A DNA stretch of 64,000 nt from Salinicola tamaricis (GTDB lineage: Bacteria > Pseudomonadota > Gammaproteobacteria > Pseudomonadales > Halomonadaceae): positions 2,108,001 to 2,172,000 of the forward strand of contig NZ_CP023559.1 of assembly GCF_003006155.1 (NCBI RefSeq). Direction: 5' to 3'. The notes below the pieces were generated by a model. That model saw nothing but the letters and a program-made list of their open reading frames with translations. It was not told where the DNA came from and did not search any database. Each line of letters begins with the position of its first letter. Within the stretch, counting starts at the first letter, position 1. This document shows, in pieces, positions 36,151 through 49,411 of the stretch. The translations under genes were made by a program, and so were the position numbers.

Positions 36151-37041
36151 TCAGACCGCCCCGGACGCGCGCGGTTCGATAGCGACCACCTGCAGGCTGT
36201 CGCCGGTATCGTCCGACACCGCCCGGAAGCGCACATTGGCGTCGCGCAGGCAGACCCCGTACTCGCGCCCCGAGTCGCCGCCGGCTTTGGCGTGATAAGC
36301 CGGGCGCGGGTCCTGGGCCAGCACCTCCTCGATCAGTGCGCTCAGCCCGGCGCCGTCGGCATGTGCGGCGAGGGCGCGCCGGGCGCTGTCACTGAAGCGG
36401 ACCGCCATGGGCGCGGGCGCAGCCGGAGCGAAGCCGGCCCGGGCCTGTGGTTGCGCTTCCGCCCACGGCAGATAGGGCCGGATGTCGACGATCGGGGTGG
36501 CGTCGCACAGGTCATGGCCGCGCAGATGCAGCTTCACCCGGCTGCGCCGGGCGGCCAGCGGCGAGCCGGCGATGGGCTCGGCGGCCGGTGTTGGCCGGGT
36601 GCTGAGTTCGACCTTCACCAGCTCTACCAGCGACAGCCCCAGGCGATTGGGGCGGTGGGTGCTGCGGCTGGCGAAGACCCCCACGCGCTGGTTGCCGCCC
36701 AGGCGTGGCGGGCGCACCCGTGGCGACCAGGTGGTCGGGCTGCGGTCGAACACGAAACTCAGCCACAGGTGGCTGAAGGCATCGATCCCTTCCACTGCCA
36801 GCGGGTCGTCGAATGCCGCCTCCAGATAGAGGATGGCACGCGCGCTGGGGGCCAGCCCCGGCTGGCGCGGAATGCCGAACTTGTCGGGGTAATCGCTGGC
36901 GAGAGTGCCGATCGGGGTCAGCGAAAGCGGCCCGGAGGGGGCGTCGAGTCTGGAATCTAGCGTGGTCAAGGCGGGCGTGTCCGAAGCCGATGATGGCGCC
37001 ACCCCGTGCGGCAGCGCCGCGGCGGGGCGAGAAGGCGTCAT
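36151..37041 (-). CDS. trmO: tRNA (N6-threonylcarbamoyladenosine37-N6)-methyltransferase TrmO (TsaA/YaeB)
   Basis: The 296-residue protein has the TsaA/TrmO core: PIGTLASDYPDKFGIPRQPGL, then GIDAFSHLWLSFVFDRSP and HRPNRLGLSLVEL. It uses SAM to methylate t6A37 in tRNA-Thr. It is about 60 residues longer than E. coli YaeB because of an N-terminal extension (MTPSRPAAALPHG...). The ATG at 37041 is the most upstream reasonable start; a later start near the core is possible. The much longer open frame to 37854 is antisense shadow. Confidence 0.87.
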   Translation of the reverse strand: MTPSRPAAALPHGVAPSSASDTPALTTLDSRLDAPSGPLSLTPIGTLASDYPDKFGIPRQPGLAPSARAILYLEAAFDDPLAVEGIDAFSHLWLSFVFDRSPTTWSPRVRPPRLGGNQRVGVFASRSTHRPNRLGLSLVELVKVELSTRPTPAAEPIAGSPLAARRSRVKLHLRGHDLCDATPIVDIRPYLPWAEAQPQARAGFAPAAPAPMAVRFSDSARRALAAHADGAGLSALIEEVLAQDPRPAYHAKAGGDSGREYGVCLRDANVRFRAVSDDTGDSLQVVAIEPRASGAV

Positions 37042-37247
37042 GGTGGCGTTTGAGGCGGCCGCGCGCAATGCGCGGCATGCCCGTGACCCGCACCAGCGGG
37101 GCGACGACAGGGTAGCCGCGCGCCGGCCTAGCCGGATGCGCAGGCGGTGCCATACTGTCAGCTTCACACCCCCGCGAGCTGGCCCGAAGGAACGGGCCGC
37201 GCGCATCTCGACGGCGCCAGAGTCGCGCCATACCAGGGAGAGGTTGG

Positions 37248-37818
37248 ATGAGTTTCCTACGCGTCTATCACGAGGCTGACGGCGAACAGCCGCTGTTGAC
37301 GACCCACGAGCCCGAGCGCCTGCGCCTCGAACTCGACGCCAGTGCGATCCACTATCGCCATCACCCGCTGCCGGCAATGCCGGAGCGTGCGCCGAGCGAG
37401 GCGCTGCTGGCGCGCTACACGCGCGATCATCGACGAGGTCGGCCAGACCAGTGGCTGCCGGCGGGTCGAGCTGCGCGGGATGAGCCCGCGCTATCTCGAC
37501 GACGGCAGCGCAGGCACGCTCGAGCGTGAGCGTCTCTCCAGCGAGTCGCGCAGTGACAGTGACAACTGGCACCTGCTGCTCCACGGCCAGGTGGTGTTCT
37601 ATCTCCATCTCAATGGCCGCGTCTATGTCATCGGCTGTGAGCGTGGCGATCTGCTGTTGATCCCGGCGGGTGTACCGCACTGGTTCGACATGGGACCCAG
37701 CCCCGACTTCGTGGTCTTGAGTTGGAGCGATGAGACAGCGCATCATCTGCTGGAAACCACCAGCGACATTGCGCTGCGTTTTCCACGCTATGAAGCGCTC
37801 TACGCTGAAGTTGCCTAA
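37248..37818 (+). CDS. acireductone dioxygenase-like cupin with metal ligands replaced, frameshifted
   Basis: About 190 residues with clear ARD (MtnD) sequence: FYLHLNGRVYVIGCERGDLLLIPAGVPHWFDMG. ARD uses the metal site HxHxxxxE plus a later His. Aligning from FYLH backwards, the two His and the Glu fall on Ser, Ser and Asn in SSESRSDSDNWHLL; only the later His (PHWFD) remains. It therefore probably does not bind Fe/Ni normally. A frame change near 37424 joins ARYTR to IIDEVGQTSG. No methionine-salvage partner genes are nearby. It may be a non-catalytic paralogue or a decayed gene. Confidence 0.72.
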
Positions 37819-37879
37819 ACCCGGTGCTGGCCCGATGATGGCGCGGCTCACCACCCATGCCGAATCCGGAGAGACCCCG

Positions 37880-38371
37880 ATGCTTGAACGTACCCGCTTT
37901 CGAGAAGCGCTGCCGCGGGATGCCGCTGATCAGGCCGAAGTCTTTCACCATGCGGTCATGGAGGGGGCGTCGAGCCGCTATACCCTGTCTCAGCGCGAGG
38001 CGTGGTCGGCGGCACTGCCGCGCACCGCCGAGGCGTGGATGGCGCGCCAGACCCTCTATCCGACCCTGGTCGCGGAGTGCGACGGCCACTGTGTCGGCTT
38101 CTGCGAGCGCGACGCTAACGACGGGCGCATCGAGACGCTCTATGTGTGGCCCGCGATCACCCGCCAGGGCGTCGGCTCGCGACTGCTCGAACTGTCACTG
38201 GAGGCGCTGCTCGACGCCGGTCACAGCCGCGTGCTGATCGATGCCAGTCTGATGCTGGCACCGGCGCTGGAGTCGCGTGGCTGGACCCGACTCGCCGAGG
38301 AAACCGTGGAGCGCTTCGGCGAGTCGCTGCCGCGGGTGCGGCTGGCCTTTAGTCGATCGGACACGCCCTGA
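37880..38371 (+). CDS. GNAT-family N-acetyltransferase
   Basis: The 163-residue protein has the GNAT core: LVAECDGHCVGFCERD, ETLYVWPAITRQGVGSRLLELSLEAL with the acetyl-CoA loop RQGVGS, then RVLIDASLMLAPALESRGW. ATG 37880 is preceded by GGAGAG. The acceptor substrate is unknown. It stands 61 bases after the ARD-like gene and may be co-transcribed with it. Confidence 0.85.
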   Translation: MLERTRFREALPRDAADQAEVFHHAVMEGASSRYTLSQREAWSAALPRTAEAWMARQTLYPTLVAECDGHCVGFCERDANDGRIETLYVWPAITRQGVGSRLLELSLEALLDAGHSRVLIDASLMLAPALESRGWTRLAEETVERFGESLPRVRLAFSRSDTP

Positions 38372-38425
38372 GCCCTGGCCCATGGCTTTCCCTGTCGCAG
38401 GGAATCCGGTACAGTCGCTTGCATT

Positions 38426-39034
38426 ATGAAAGTGAGCGAAGAGCCCGACCTCTGCCCCATCGCCCGCGCGCTGGCCTGCGTGGGCGATAGCTGGACGCTG
38501 CTGATCCTGCGCGACGCCTTCCAGGGGGCGACGCGCTTCGATCAGTTCCAGCGCGGTCTCGGCATTGCTTCCAACATGCTCACCCGGCGTCTCGAGCGCA
38601 TGGTCGACAATGGCCTGCTCGAAAAGCACCGCTATCAGAGCCGTCCGCCGCGCTTCGAATATCGATTGACCGACAAGGGGCGGGGTCTGGCCCCGGTGCT
38701 GTTGACGCTCTACGCCTGGGGCGAACACCACCTGCCGATCGCCGCCCGCGGGGTCGAACTGGTGCATCGCGATAGCGGCGAGCCGATCGTGCCGGTCATC
38801 TACGACCACCACCAGGGCATCCCGCTGGTACCGCGCGATGTGATGATGGTCGCCGGCCCTGACGCCACGCCAGCGATGCGCCAGCGCGCCGAGCGGGCCC
38901 GGGCCCAGGGGGAGGCCCTGTTCAGCTCTGCCATGCAGGATACCGCCACGGTGGACACCGCTGCGGCGACAGACCCATGCACCGAGGCCGCCGTTACCCC
39001 ATCCGCCGAGATTACCGGCCAGCGGCCGCAGTAA
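38426..39034 (+). CDS. HxlR-family transcriptional regulator
   Basis: The 202-residue protein has the HxlR winged helix: CPIARALACVGDSWTLLILRDAF, RFDQFQRGLGIASNMLTRRLERMVDNGLLEK and YRLTDKGRGLAPVLLTL. Cys10 in this segment is the residue that senses aldehydes or thiol stress in some relatives. The C-terminal 90 residues (HRDSGEPIVPVIYDH...) form an extension seen in a subset. It lies upstream of the fabF-like gene and may regulate neighbours. Confidence 0.88.
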   Translation: MKVSEEPDLCPIARALACVGDSWTLLILRDAFQGATRFDQFQRGLGIASNMLTRRLERMVDNGLLEKHRYQSRPPRFEYRLTDKGRGLAPVLLTLYAWGEHHLPIAARGVELVHRDSGEPIVPVIYDHHQGIPLVPRDVMMVAGPDATPAMRQRAERARAQGEALFSSAMQDTATVDTAAATDPCTEAAVTPSAEITGQRPQ

Positions 39035-39071
39035 TAGTGATATTCGATCAACGACCAGTAAGGACAACGTC

Positions 39072-40335
39072 ATGCGACGTATCGTAGTGACAGGTATGGG
39101 CATTCTTTCGCCGCTGGGCTGCCAGCTGGAGACCGTCTGGCAGCGCCTGCTCTCCGGTGCTTCCGGGCTGCGCCGCCTGCCCGCAGAGACCGTCGAAGGT
39201 CTCGCCGTCGGCGTCGGCGGCCCGGTGCCCAGCATCGAAGAGGACAGCGCCGGGTTCGATCTCGACCGCGCCATCGACCCCAAGGAGCGGCGCAAGATGG
39301 ACCGTTTCATCCAGATGGCGGTGGTGGCCGCCGACGACGCGCTCAAACAGGCCAACTGGTACCCTCAGAGCGAAGACGAGAAGACTCGCACCGCGACCCT
39401 GATCGGCTCGGGGATCGGCGGCTTCCCGGCGATCGCCGATGCGGTACGCACCACCGACAGCCGCGGCCCGCGACGGCTGTCGCCGTTCACCATTCCGTCG
39501 TTCCTGGCCAACCTGGCCTGCGGCCATATCTCGATTCGTCACGGCTTCAAGGGGCCGCTGGGTGCCCCGGTGACCGCCTGTGCGGCCGGCCTGCAGGCGA
39601 TCGGCGACGCCGCGCGCATGATCCATGCCGGTGAGGCAGAGATCGCCGTGTGTGGCGGCAGTGAAGCGTGCATCGACCGCGTGAGCCTGGGTGGCTTCGC
39701 CGCAGCCAAGGCGCTCTCCAGCCACTACAACGAGACCCCCGAAGCGGCCTCGCGGCCGTTCGATCAGGGCCGTGACGGCTTCGTCATGGGCGAGGGCGCC
39801 GGGGTGATCGTGATCGAGACCCTGGAGCACGCCCAGGCCCGTGGCGCCACGCCGATCGCCGAGCTGGTCGGCTACGGCACCACCTCGGATGCCTACCACC
39901 TGACCGCCGGGCCGGAGGATGGCGAGGGCGCCGCCCGGGCGATGCAGATCGCGCTGCGTCAGGCCGGCCTGGCCCCCAGCGACATCGCTCACCTCAACGC
40001 CCATGCGACCTCGACTCCGGTGGGTGACCGTGGCGAGCTGGCCGCGGTCAAGCGTGTCTTCGGCGCGAGCACCGCCCGGCGATCAGCGCGACCAAGGCCG
40101 CCACCGCCACCTGCTCGGCGCCGCAGGCGGCGTCGAGGCGATCTTCACCCTGCTGGCGCTGCGTGATCAGGTCGCGCCGGTGACCCGAAACTATCTCGAC
40201 CCCGACCCATTGGCCGCGGAGATGGACGTGGTTCATGGCGAGTCGCGCCCGATGGCGATGGAGCACGCGATCTGCAACGCCTTCGGCTTCGGCGGGGTGA
40301 ATGCGAGCGTGATCTTCAAGCGCTTCGAGGGCTGA
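39072..40335 (+). CDS. beta-ketoacyl-ACP synthase II, FabF-like, frameshifted
   Basis: About 421 residues. The thiolase-fold catalytic residues are Cys in VTACAAGLQAIGDA, His in LNAHATSTPVGD and His in GHLLGAAGGVEA. It elongates acyl-ACP by condensation with malonyl-ACP. Two one-base losses between about 40078 and 40122 hide the GHLLGAAG segment; the ending NAFGFGGVNASVIF is in the second frame. Whether this is the main housekeeping FabF or a second copy cannot be told; the usual fab neighbours are absent. Confidence 0.88.
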
Positions 40336-40377
40336 AACGGGCGGAGCTTGCCAGCGTTTCAGCGGACTCGACGAAAG

Positions 40378-40410
40378 ACGCGTGCCAGCGGTGATACCGC
40401 TGGCACGCGT
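40378..40410. terminator. bidirectional terminator between the fabF-like and SDR genes
   Basis: ACGCGTGCCAGCGGT pairs perfectly with ACCGCTGGCACGCGT around GAT, a 15-bp stem. It is located 43 bases after one stop and about 100 bases after the other, between convergent genes. Confidence 0.75.
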
Positions 40411-40468
40411 CGTTTGAGTTGCTCAGCTCAAGACACCAAGCCACAGACGCAAAGCCTGAGCGCCAGGT

Positions 40469-40497
40469 CTGCAAAGCCAGGTCTGCAAAGCTAGAGC
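40469..40497. repeat. short direct repeat
   Basis: CAGGTCTGCAAAGC occurs twice in immediate succession just downstream of the SDR gene end. It is probably a small duplication. Confidence 0.7.
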
Positions 40498-40509
40498 CAG
40501 CGCCGAGCG

Positions 40510-41304
40510 TCAGGCCATGGTATCGACGATACCGCCTTCGACCCGCATCGCCGCGCCAGTGGTGGCGCTGGCCTGCTCGGAGGCCAGATAGACGCTCAGA
40601 TTGGCGACCTCTTCGACCTCGGCCACCCGCTGGATGATCGAGGAAGGGCGGTTGTCCTTGACGAAGTTGGCTTCCGCCTCGGCCTCGCTTACCCCCTGCT
40701 CCGCGGCCATCTTGGCGATCATCTTGCCCACGCCTTCCGACTTGGTCGGCCCCGGCAGCACCGCGTTGACGGTGACCCGGGTGCCTGACAGCACCTTGGC
40801 CAGCCCGCGCGAGATCGACTGTACCGCGCTCTTGGTCATGCCGTAGTGGACCATCTCGGCGGGAATATTGAGCGCCGACTCGCTGGAGAGGAACTGGATG
40901 CGACCCCAGTCGCGCTGCTTCATACCCTGGGCATAGTGGCGCGACAGGCGCACTGCGCTCATCACGTTGACGTCGAAGAACTGCTGCCACTCGGCGTCTT
41001 CGATCTCGAAAAAGTCCTTGGGCCCGAAGATGCCGACGTTGTTGATCAGGATGTCGCACTCGGGGCGCGCCGCAATCAGCGTCTGGCAGCCATCGGCGCT
41101 GCCCAGATCGGCGGCTACGCCGTCGATGCTGGCGCCGGGCACCTCGCGGGTGAGGGTGGCGATCGCCTGGTCGACGCGCGCCTGTGTACGCCCGGTCACG
41201 GTGACACTAGCGCCGGCCTGGGCCAGCCCCTTGGCGATGGCCAGGCCGATACCGGCGGTGGAGCCAGTGACGATGGCGTGCTTGGTGCTGAGATCGATCT
41301 GCAT
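40510..41304 (-). CDS. short-chain dehydrogenase/reductase (SDR)
   Basis: The 264-residue classical SDR has NAD(P)-binding TGSTAGIG, NNVG, the catalytic Ser (LSSESAL) and YxxxK (YGMTK). Thr-Gly-Arg after beta-2 (VTGRTQAR) suggests NADPH preference. Substrate is unknown. GGAGG (41310-41314, minus strand) precedes the start. Repeat copy C sits directly upstream of that ribosome site. Confidence 0.9.
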   Translation of the reverse strand: MQIDLSTKHAIVTGSTAGIGLAIAKGLAQAGASVTVTGRTQARVDQAIATLTREVPGASIDGVAADLGSADGCQTLIAARPECDILINNVGIFGPKDFFEIEDAEWQQFFDVNVMSAVRLSRHYAQGMKQRDWGRIQFLSSESALNIPAEMVHYGMTKSAVQSISRGLAKVLSGTRVTVNAVLPGPTKSEGVGKMIAKMAAEQGVSEAEAEANFVKDNRPSSIIQRVAEVEEVANLSVYLASEQASATTGAAMRVEGGIVDTMA

Positions 41305-41318
41305 ACAAACCTCCTTGA

Positions 41319-41459
41319 GAGGGTGTTTACAAAATGCCTACGCTCGGCAATACGGCGTTAAAATCGGCCTCAAAATGCTCATTTACCCCATGTAAACTCC
41401 GCTTTTTCGACCGATTTTGCCTTGTCTTGCCTTCGCTCGACGAATTTGTAAACACCCTC
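41319..41459. repeat. MITE-like palindromic repeat, copy C (short form)
   Basis: A 141-base element with perfect 15-base terminal inverted repeats identical to copy B. TGA lies on both sides (41316-41318, 41460-41462). It is oriented like copy A but lacks the roughly 55-base triple-hairpin block. It lies 15 bases upstream of the SDR start codon, next to its ribosome site. Confidence 0.9.
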
Positions 41460-41462
41460 TGA

Positions 41463-44316
<2,854 letters not shown>

Positions 44317-44317
<1 letters not shown>

Positions 44318-45336
44318 TGCGTCTGAGACCCATCAGCCATCACGATATCGATGAACTCAAGTCGCTGGCTCAGGAGACCGGGGTCGGGTTCACCTCGTTG
44401 CCCAACGATCACGACTTCCTCGTCGCCAAGATCGACAAGGCGGTAGCGGCCTTCGAGGGCCGTGTACCCGCCTGCGAGCGGCTCTACTTCTTCGTGCTCG
44501 AAGACGAGCAGAGCGGCGAGTTGGCCGGCTGCTGCGCCATCGAGGCGGAGGTCGGGCGCGAGACGCCCTTCTATCACTACCGGGTGGGCAAGCTCGCCCA
44601 CTCCTCGGTCCAGCTCGATCTGCATCGCACCATCGATACGCTGTTCTTGAGCTCCGACCACACCGGCGATGCCGAGGTCGCCTCGCTGTTCCTGCGCCCG
44701 GCCTACCGCCGCGACCGTAACGGTACGCTGCTCTCCAAGGCGCGCTGGCTGTTCATGGCGGAGTTCCGCGATGGCTTCCCGGACAAGGTGCTCGCCGAGA
44801 TGCGCGGGGTGATCGATGCCGACGGTATCAGCCCGTTCTGGCAGTGTCTGGGCAGCCATTTCTTCCCCATGGAGTTCAAGCAGGCGGATCAGCTCACCGG
44901 GCTGGGCCAGAAGAGCTTCATTGGCGAGCTGATGCCCAAGTACCCGATCTACACGCCGTTCCTGCCCGAGGCGGCGCGGGCGTGCATCGGTCAGGTCCAT
45001 GAGCAGACCCGCCCGGCGCTGGAGATGCTCAAGAAAGAGGGGCTGCGCTGGGAAGGCTATATCGACATCTTCGATGGCGGCCCCACCGTGGAGGCCTATA
45101 TCGATGACGTGGGCGCCATTCGCCACTCGCAGCGGGCACTGGTCGAGGTCAGCGGCGGCGAGCTCGACCACGCCGAGCGGCCTAGCTGGCTGGCGGCGAC
45201 CACCGGCATGGCGGATTTCCGCTGCAGCTTCATCGGTCGCGGCCCCGATGCCGATGGCGTGGTCCACCTGAGCGAGACGGAAGCGCAGCGCCTGAACGTG
45301 ACCGGCGGCGACGCCCTGCGCCTGCTGCAGACCTGA
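44317..45336 (+). CDS. aruG: arginine N-succinyltransferase, subunit beta (AruG/AstA)
   Basis: The 339-residue AstA-family protein begins MRLRPISHHDIDELKSLAQETGVGFTSLP, the usual AstA start, in pieces. It has FWQCLGSHFFPMEF, KSFIGELMPKYPIYTPFLP and IDIFDGGPTVEAYID. It is co-translated with aruF and presumably forms a heteromer with it. Similarity between the two subunits is evident (KSFI-GE/AE-MP; DIFD-GP). Confidence 0.94.
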
Positions 45337-45425
45337 CCTGAACCAGAGCGCCGGCGCGGCGGCCGCATCCGGTGGGGCGCCGCCGCGAGCCGAGCCGACT
45401 TTTCAGAATCCAACCGGAGGGAACC

Positions 45426-46895
45426 ATGGACGCCACACAACAACTGCTGATCGACGGCCAGTGGCAAGCGGGTGCTGCGGCTGCCTTCACCAAGTACGAT
45501 CCGGTCGCCGGCACGCGTCTATGGCAGGCCAACGCCGCCTCCACGGAACAGGTCGGCATGGCGGTGAGTGCTGCACGGCGCGCTTTTGCCGGCTGGGCGC
45601 GGCTGCCGCTGGCCGAGCGCCAGGCGGTGGTCGAACGCTTCCGCGACCAGCTCGAGGCCAACCGCGAGCCGCTGGCCGAAAGCATCGCCCGCGAGACCGG
45701 CAAGCCGCTGTGGGAGGCGCGCACCGAAGTCGGCGCGATGATCGGCAAGATCGCCATCTCGGTGAATGCCTATCACGAGCGTACCGGTGAGCGCGCCCGC
45801 GACGCCAACGGCACCCGCGCGGTGCTGCGCCACCGCCCCCACGGCGTGCTGGCGGTATTTGGCCCCTACAACTTCCCTGGCCACCTGCCCAATGGGCATA
45901 TGGTGCCGGCGCTGCTGGCGGGCAACTGCGTGGTGTTCAAGCCCAGCGAGCAGACCCCGCTGACCGCCGACCTGATCCTGCAGTGCTGGGTCGCAGCCGG
46001 CCTGCCCGCCGGGGTGATCAACTTGGTCCAGGGGGCGGCCGAGGTGGGCCAGGCGCTGGCTGGCCACAGCGATATCGACGGCTTGCTGTTCACCGGCAGC
46101 GCCAAGATCGGCGGCCTGCTGCATCGCCAATTCGGTGGTCAGATCGGCAAGCTCCTGGCGCTCGAACTGGGCGGCAACAACCCGCTGGTGGTGCGCGACG
46201 TACGCGACCCCGAAGCGGTGGTGCTGACCATCCTGCAGTCGGCGTTTCTCTCCGGCGGCCAGCGCTGCACCTGCGCCCGTCGCCTGATCGTGCCCGAGGG
46301 CGAGAGCGGCGATCAGTTGATCGCGCGGTTGGCCGAGGCGATGCAGAAACTGCGTGTGGCAGCGCCGTTCAGCGAGCCGGCGCCGTTCTACGCAGGGCTC
46401 GTCAGCCCGGCGGCGGCCGAGGGGCTACTCGCGGCTCAGGCCGATCTCGAGGCGCGCGGCGGCCGGGTGATCGTGCGCATGGCCTCGCTCGAAGCCGGCA
46501 CCAGCCTGCTCTCGCCGGGGTTGGTGGATGTCACCGGCTGCGAGGTGCCCGACGAGGAGCACTTCGGTCCGCTGCTCAAGGTCTACCGCTATCGCGACTG
46601 GGACCATGCCATCGCACTGGCCAACGATACTCGCTACGGCCTCTCCGCCGGGCTGATCGGCGGCGACCAGCCGGAATGGGATGACTTTCTGTTGCGCATT
46701 CGCGCTGGCATCGTCAACTGGAACCGCCAGACCACCGGTGCTTCCGGTGATGCGCCCTTCGGCGGTATCGGCGACAGCGGTAACCACCGCCCCAGCGCCT
46801 ACTATGCCGCCGACTACTGCGCCTATCCCGTCGCCTCGATGGAGTCCGATACCTTGACGCTGCCCGGCGAACTGCCGCCCGGGGTGAGTTTATGA
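45426..46895 (+). CDS. astD: succinylglutamate semialdehyde dehydrogenase
   Basis: The 489-residue ALDH has [22 protein letters not shown], the catalytic Glu in [10 protein letters not shown] and Cys in [11 protein letters not shown]. It also has the AstD-typical [28 protein letters not shown] (in parts). It oxidises N-succinylglutamate semialdehyde with NAD+. ATG 45426 follows a GGAGG ribosome site. The frame is intact. It overlaps astB as ATGA. Confidence 0.95.
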   Translation: MDATQQLLIDGQWQAGAAAAFTKYDPVAGTRLWQANAASTEQVGMAVSAARRAFAGWARLPLAERQAVVERFRDQLEANREPLAESIARETGKPLWEARTEVGAMIGKIAISVNAYHERTGERARDANGTRAVLRHRPHGVLAVFGPYNFPGHLPNGHMVPALLAGNCVVFKPSEQTPLTADLILQCWVAAGLPAGVINLVQGAAEVGQALAGHSDIDGLLFTGSAKIGGLLHRQFGGQIGKLLALELGGNNPLVVRDVRDPEAVVLTILQSAFLSGGQRCTCARRLIVPEGESGDQLIARLAEAMQKLRVAAPFSEPAPFYAGLVSPAAAEGLLAAQADLEARGGRVIVRMASLEAGTSLLSPGLVDVTGCEVPDEEHFGPLLKVYRYRDWDHAIALANDTRYGLSAGLIGGDQPEWDDFLLRIRAGIVNWNRQTTGASGDAPFGGIGDSGNHRPSAYYAADYCAYPVASMESDTLTLPGELPPGVSL

Positions 46896-48244
46896 GCGAC
46901 GCTGCGGACGACGTGCGCGAGGTCAATTTCGACGGACTGGTCGGGCCGACCCACAACTATGCCGGCCTGGCCCACGGCAACGTGGCCTCGATGCGCCACG
47001 GCGGTCTTGCCTCCAATCCGCGCGAGGCGGCGCTGCAGGGGCTGGCCAAGATGAAGTCGCTGATGGATGCCGGCTACGCCCAGGGCGTGCTGCCGCCGCA
47101 GCAGCGCCCCGATCTCGGCGCGCTGCGCGCGCTGGGCTTTACCGGCAGCAATGCCGAGGTGCTGACCCGGGCCGCCCGCGAGGCGCCGCAGCTGCTGCGT
47201 GCGGTGTGTTCGGCGTCGAGCATGTGGACCGCCAATGCCGCCACGGTGACGCCGAGTATCGACGCCGCGGATGGCCGCGTGCACTTCACCCCGGCCAACC
47301 TGCAGTCGAGCTTTCACCGCTATCTGGAGCCGGAGACCACCGCCCGCGTGCTGGCGGCGATCTTCCGCGATCCGGCCTACTTCGCCCATCATTCGGCGCT
47401 GCCGGCGACCCCGGCGTTCTCCGACGAGGGCGCGGCCAACCACACCCGGCTTTGCGGCGATCACGGCGAGCCGGGGGTGCATCTCTACGTCTATGGGCGC
47501 CAGGCGTTCGGCGGCGAGCGTGGCCCGCAGCGTTACCCCGCACGCCAGACGCTGGAGGCCAGCCAGGCGGTGGCGCGTCAGCATGGCCTGGCTGAGGCGC
47601 AGACGGTGTTCGCCCAGCAGCACCCCGAGGCGATCGATGCCGGGGTGTTCCACAACGACGTGATCGCGGTGGGCAACGGCCCGGTACTGCTCTACCACGA
47701 GATGGCGTTCCTCGACGAGGAGCAGACCCTGGATGCACTGCGCAGCCGAATGGCCACGCCGCTGATCCCGGTGCGCGTGCCCAGCGAGGCGATCAGCCTG
47801 GAGGAGGCGGTCTCGACCTATCTGTTCAACTCGCAGCTGCTCACCAACCCCGGCGGCGACATGACGCTGGTGGTGCCGGGCGAGTGCCAGGAGAACGAGA
47901 CGGTGTGGCGGGCGATCCAGGATCTGCTGCTGGCCGGTCACAATCCGATCGGCGAGATCCTGGTCAAGGACGTCAAGCAGAGCATGCGTAACGGGGGCGG
48001 GCCGGCGTGTCTGCGCCTGCGCGTGGCGCTCTCGGCGCAGGAGCGCTGCGCCCTGGGCGGGCGCGTGCTGCTCGATGAGCGTCTGCACGGCGAACTGGTG
48101 GGGTGGGTCGAGCGTCACTACCGTGACCGGCTGACGCCCGATGATCTGGCCGACCCGCAGCTCGCCGAGGAGACGCTGGCAGCGCTGGACGAACTCACCC
48201 GCCTGCTGGGTATCGGCAACGTCTATCCGTTTCAGCTCGGCTGA
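46892..48244 (+). CDS. astB: N-succinylarginine dihydrolase
   Basis: The 450-residue amidinotransferase-fold enzyme begins [22 protein letters not shown]. It contains the catalytic His and Cys segments [18 protein letters not shown] and [16 protein letters not shown]. It splits succinylarginine into succinylornithine, CO2 and ammonia. It is the last ast gene here; astE (succinylglutamate desuccinylase) is not next to it and a terminator follows. Confidence 0.95.
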   Translation: MSDAADDVREVNFDGLVGPTHNYAGLAHGNVASMRHGGLASNPREAALQGLAKMKSLMDAGYAQGVLPPQQRPDLGALRALGFTGSNAEVLTRAAREAPQLLRAVCSASSMWTANAATVTPSIDAADGRVHFTPANLQSSFHRYLEPETTARVLAAIFRDPAYFAHHSALPATPAFSDEGAANHTRLCGDHGEPGVHLYVYGRQAFGGERGPQRYPARQTLEASQAVARQHGLAEAQTVFAQQHPEAIDAGVFHNDVIAVGNGPVLLYHEMAFLDEEQTLDALRSRMATPLIPVRVPSEAISLEEAVSTYLFNSQLLTNPGGDMTLVVPGECQENETVWRAIQDLLLAGHNPIGEILVKDVKQSMRNGGGPACLRLRVALSAQERCALGGRVLLDERLHGELVGWVERHYRDRLTPDDLADPQLAEETLAALDELTRLLGIGNVYPFQLG

Positions 48245-48310
48245 GAGGGGCCGTTCCCACCCGACTGACGTCGGGCGTTTCGGTAGGTATGACTAGCGGT
48301 TGTTAGAAAA

Positions 48311-48369
48311 GCCTGCGAGCGCAGGCAGTTTTCGTACCCAGCCTGATGGCCCGGGCGCCTGCCCGGGCC
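48311..48369. terminator. double hairpin between astB and the stomatin gene
   Basis: GCCTGC-GAGC-GCAGGC (48311-48326) is flanked by AAAA and TTTT, so it can end transcripts from both sides. A second hairpin GGCCCGGGC-GCCT-GCCCGGGCC (48348-48369) follows. The genes on either side converge. Confidence 0.7.
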
Positions 48370-48377
48370 TTCGGTGC

Positions 48378-49411
48378 TCAGCTCTGGCTGGCGGCGCCGC
48401 CGACCATGCCGCGCTGCAGGTCGTTGTCGCGCAGGTGCTTGGCGACTGTGTCTTCCGGTGAGCCGGCCATCTCGCGGAACATGCCCATCGAGCCCAGCAG
48501 GGCAGAGGACTCGTAGGGCACGAAGACCCGCTCGCCTGCCTTGGCCATGTTCGGTAGCGCCTTGATATAGCTCTGGCCGAGCAGGTAGCCCACCACGGTG
48601 CGCTTGTTCTCGTCGCTCTCGCCGATGGCGTTGAGCACCAGCTTGATCGACTCCTGCTCGCCCTGGGCACGCAGAATTGCCGACTGCTTGTCGCCCTCGG
48701 CGTTGAGAATCGCCGACTCGCGCTGGCCCTGGGCCATGGCGATGGCGGCGGACTTCTCGCCCTCGGCTTCGGTCACCGTGGCGCGGCGTTTACGCTCGGC
48801 GGCCATCTGCAGGCGCATGGCGCTCTCCACCTCCTCGGGCATGGCGATGTCCTGAACCTCGACGCGGGTGATCTTGACCCCCCACTTGGAGGCCGGCGTC
48901 TCCATGTCCGCCTGGATGGCGTTGTTGACCTCGGCGCGGGACTCGAACAGCTTGTCCAGCTCCATCTTGCCCACCACCGAACGCAGCGTGGTCTTGGCCA
49001 GCACCTCGACCGCCTGGCTCATGTTGGCGACTTCATACACGCCCGCTTGGGATCGATGATCTGGTAGTAGAGCGCGCCGTTGATGGTGACGGTGACGTTG
49101 TCGGTGGTCACCACCGGCTGGCCGGGGAAGTCCATCACCGTCTCGCGGCGGTCGATGCGCACCTCCTCGGTGGAGATCGGATAGTACTCCTCGCCCTGCT
49201 TGCGATAGCGAATCATGCTGATCGCCCGCGGTTGCTCGATGAACGGGATGATCACGTTGATCCCGCTCTCCAGCAGCCGGTTGAAGGAGCCGAGACGCTC
49301 GACCACCATCACCTCCGACTGGCGCACGATGACCAGCCCCTTGATGATGAGGATCACGCCCAGCGCGACGATGATCAGGCTGATCAGCAGCCCGGGCCCG
49401 ATGAAATTCAT
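48378..49411 (-). CDS. SPFH/Band 7 membrane protein, stomatin/QmcA-like, frameshifted
   Basis: About 345 residues. One N-terminal membrane segment (LLISLIIVALGVILIIKGL) is followed by the SPFH domain (VRQSEVMVVERLGSFNRLLESG; VTTDNVTVTINGALYYQI) and a long Ala/Glu coiled coil with QMAAERKRRATVTEAEGEK. A missing G near 49043 shifts the frame between IIDPKRA and YEVANMSQAVEVL. Such proteins build membrane microdomain scaffolds. It overlaps the NfeD gene by four bases, the usual partner arrangement. Confidence 0.9.

Noticed and set aside
36151-37854. 567-residue version of TrmO
   Set aside because: The part above 37041 is antisense of the acireductone dioxygenase-like gene and intergenic sequence, with no family match.
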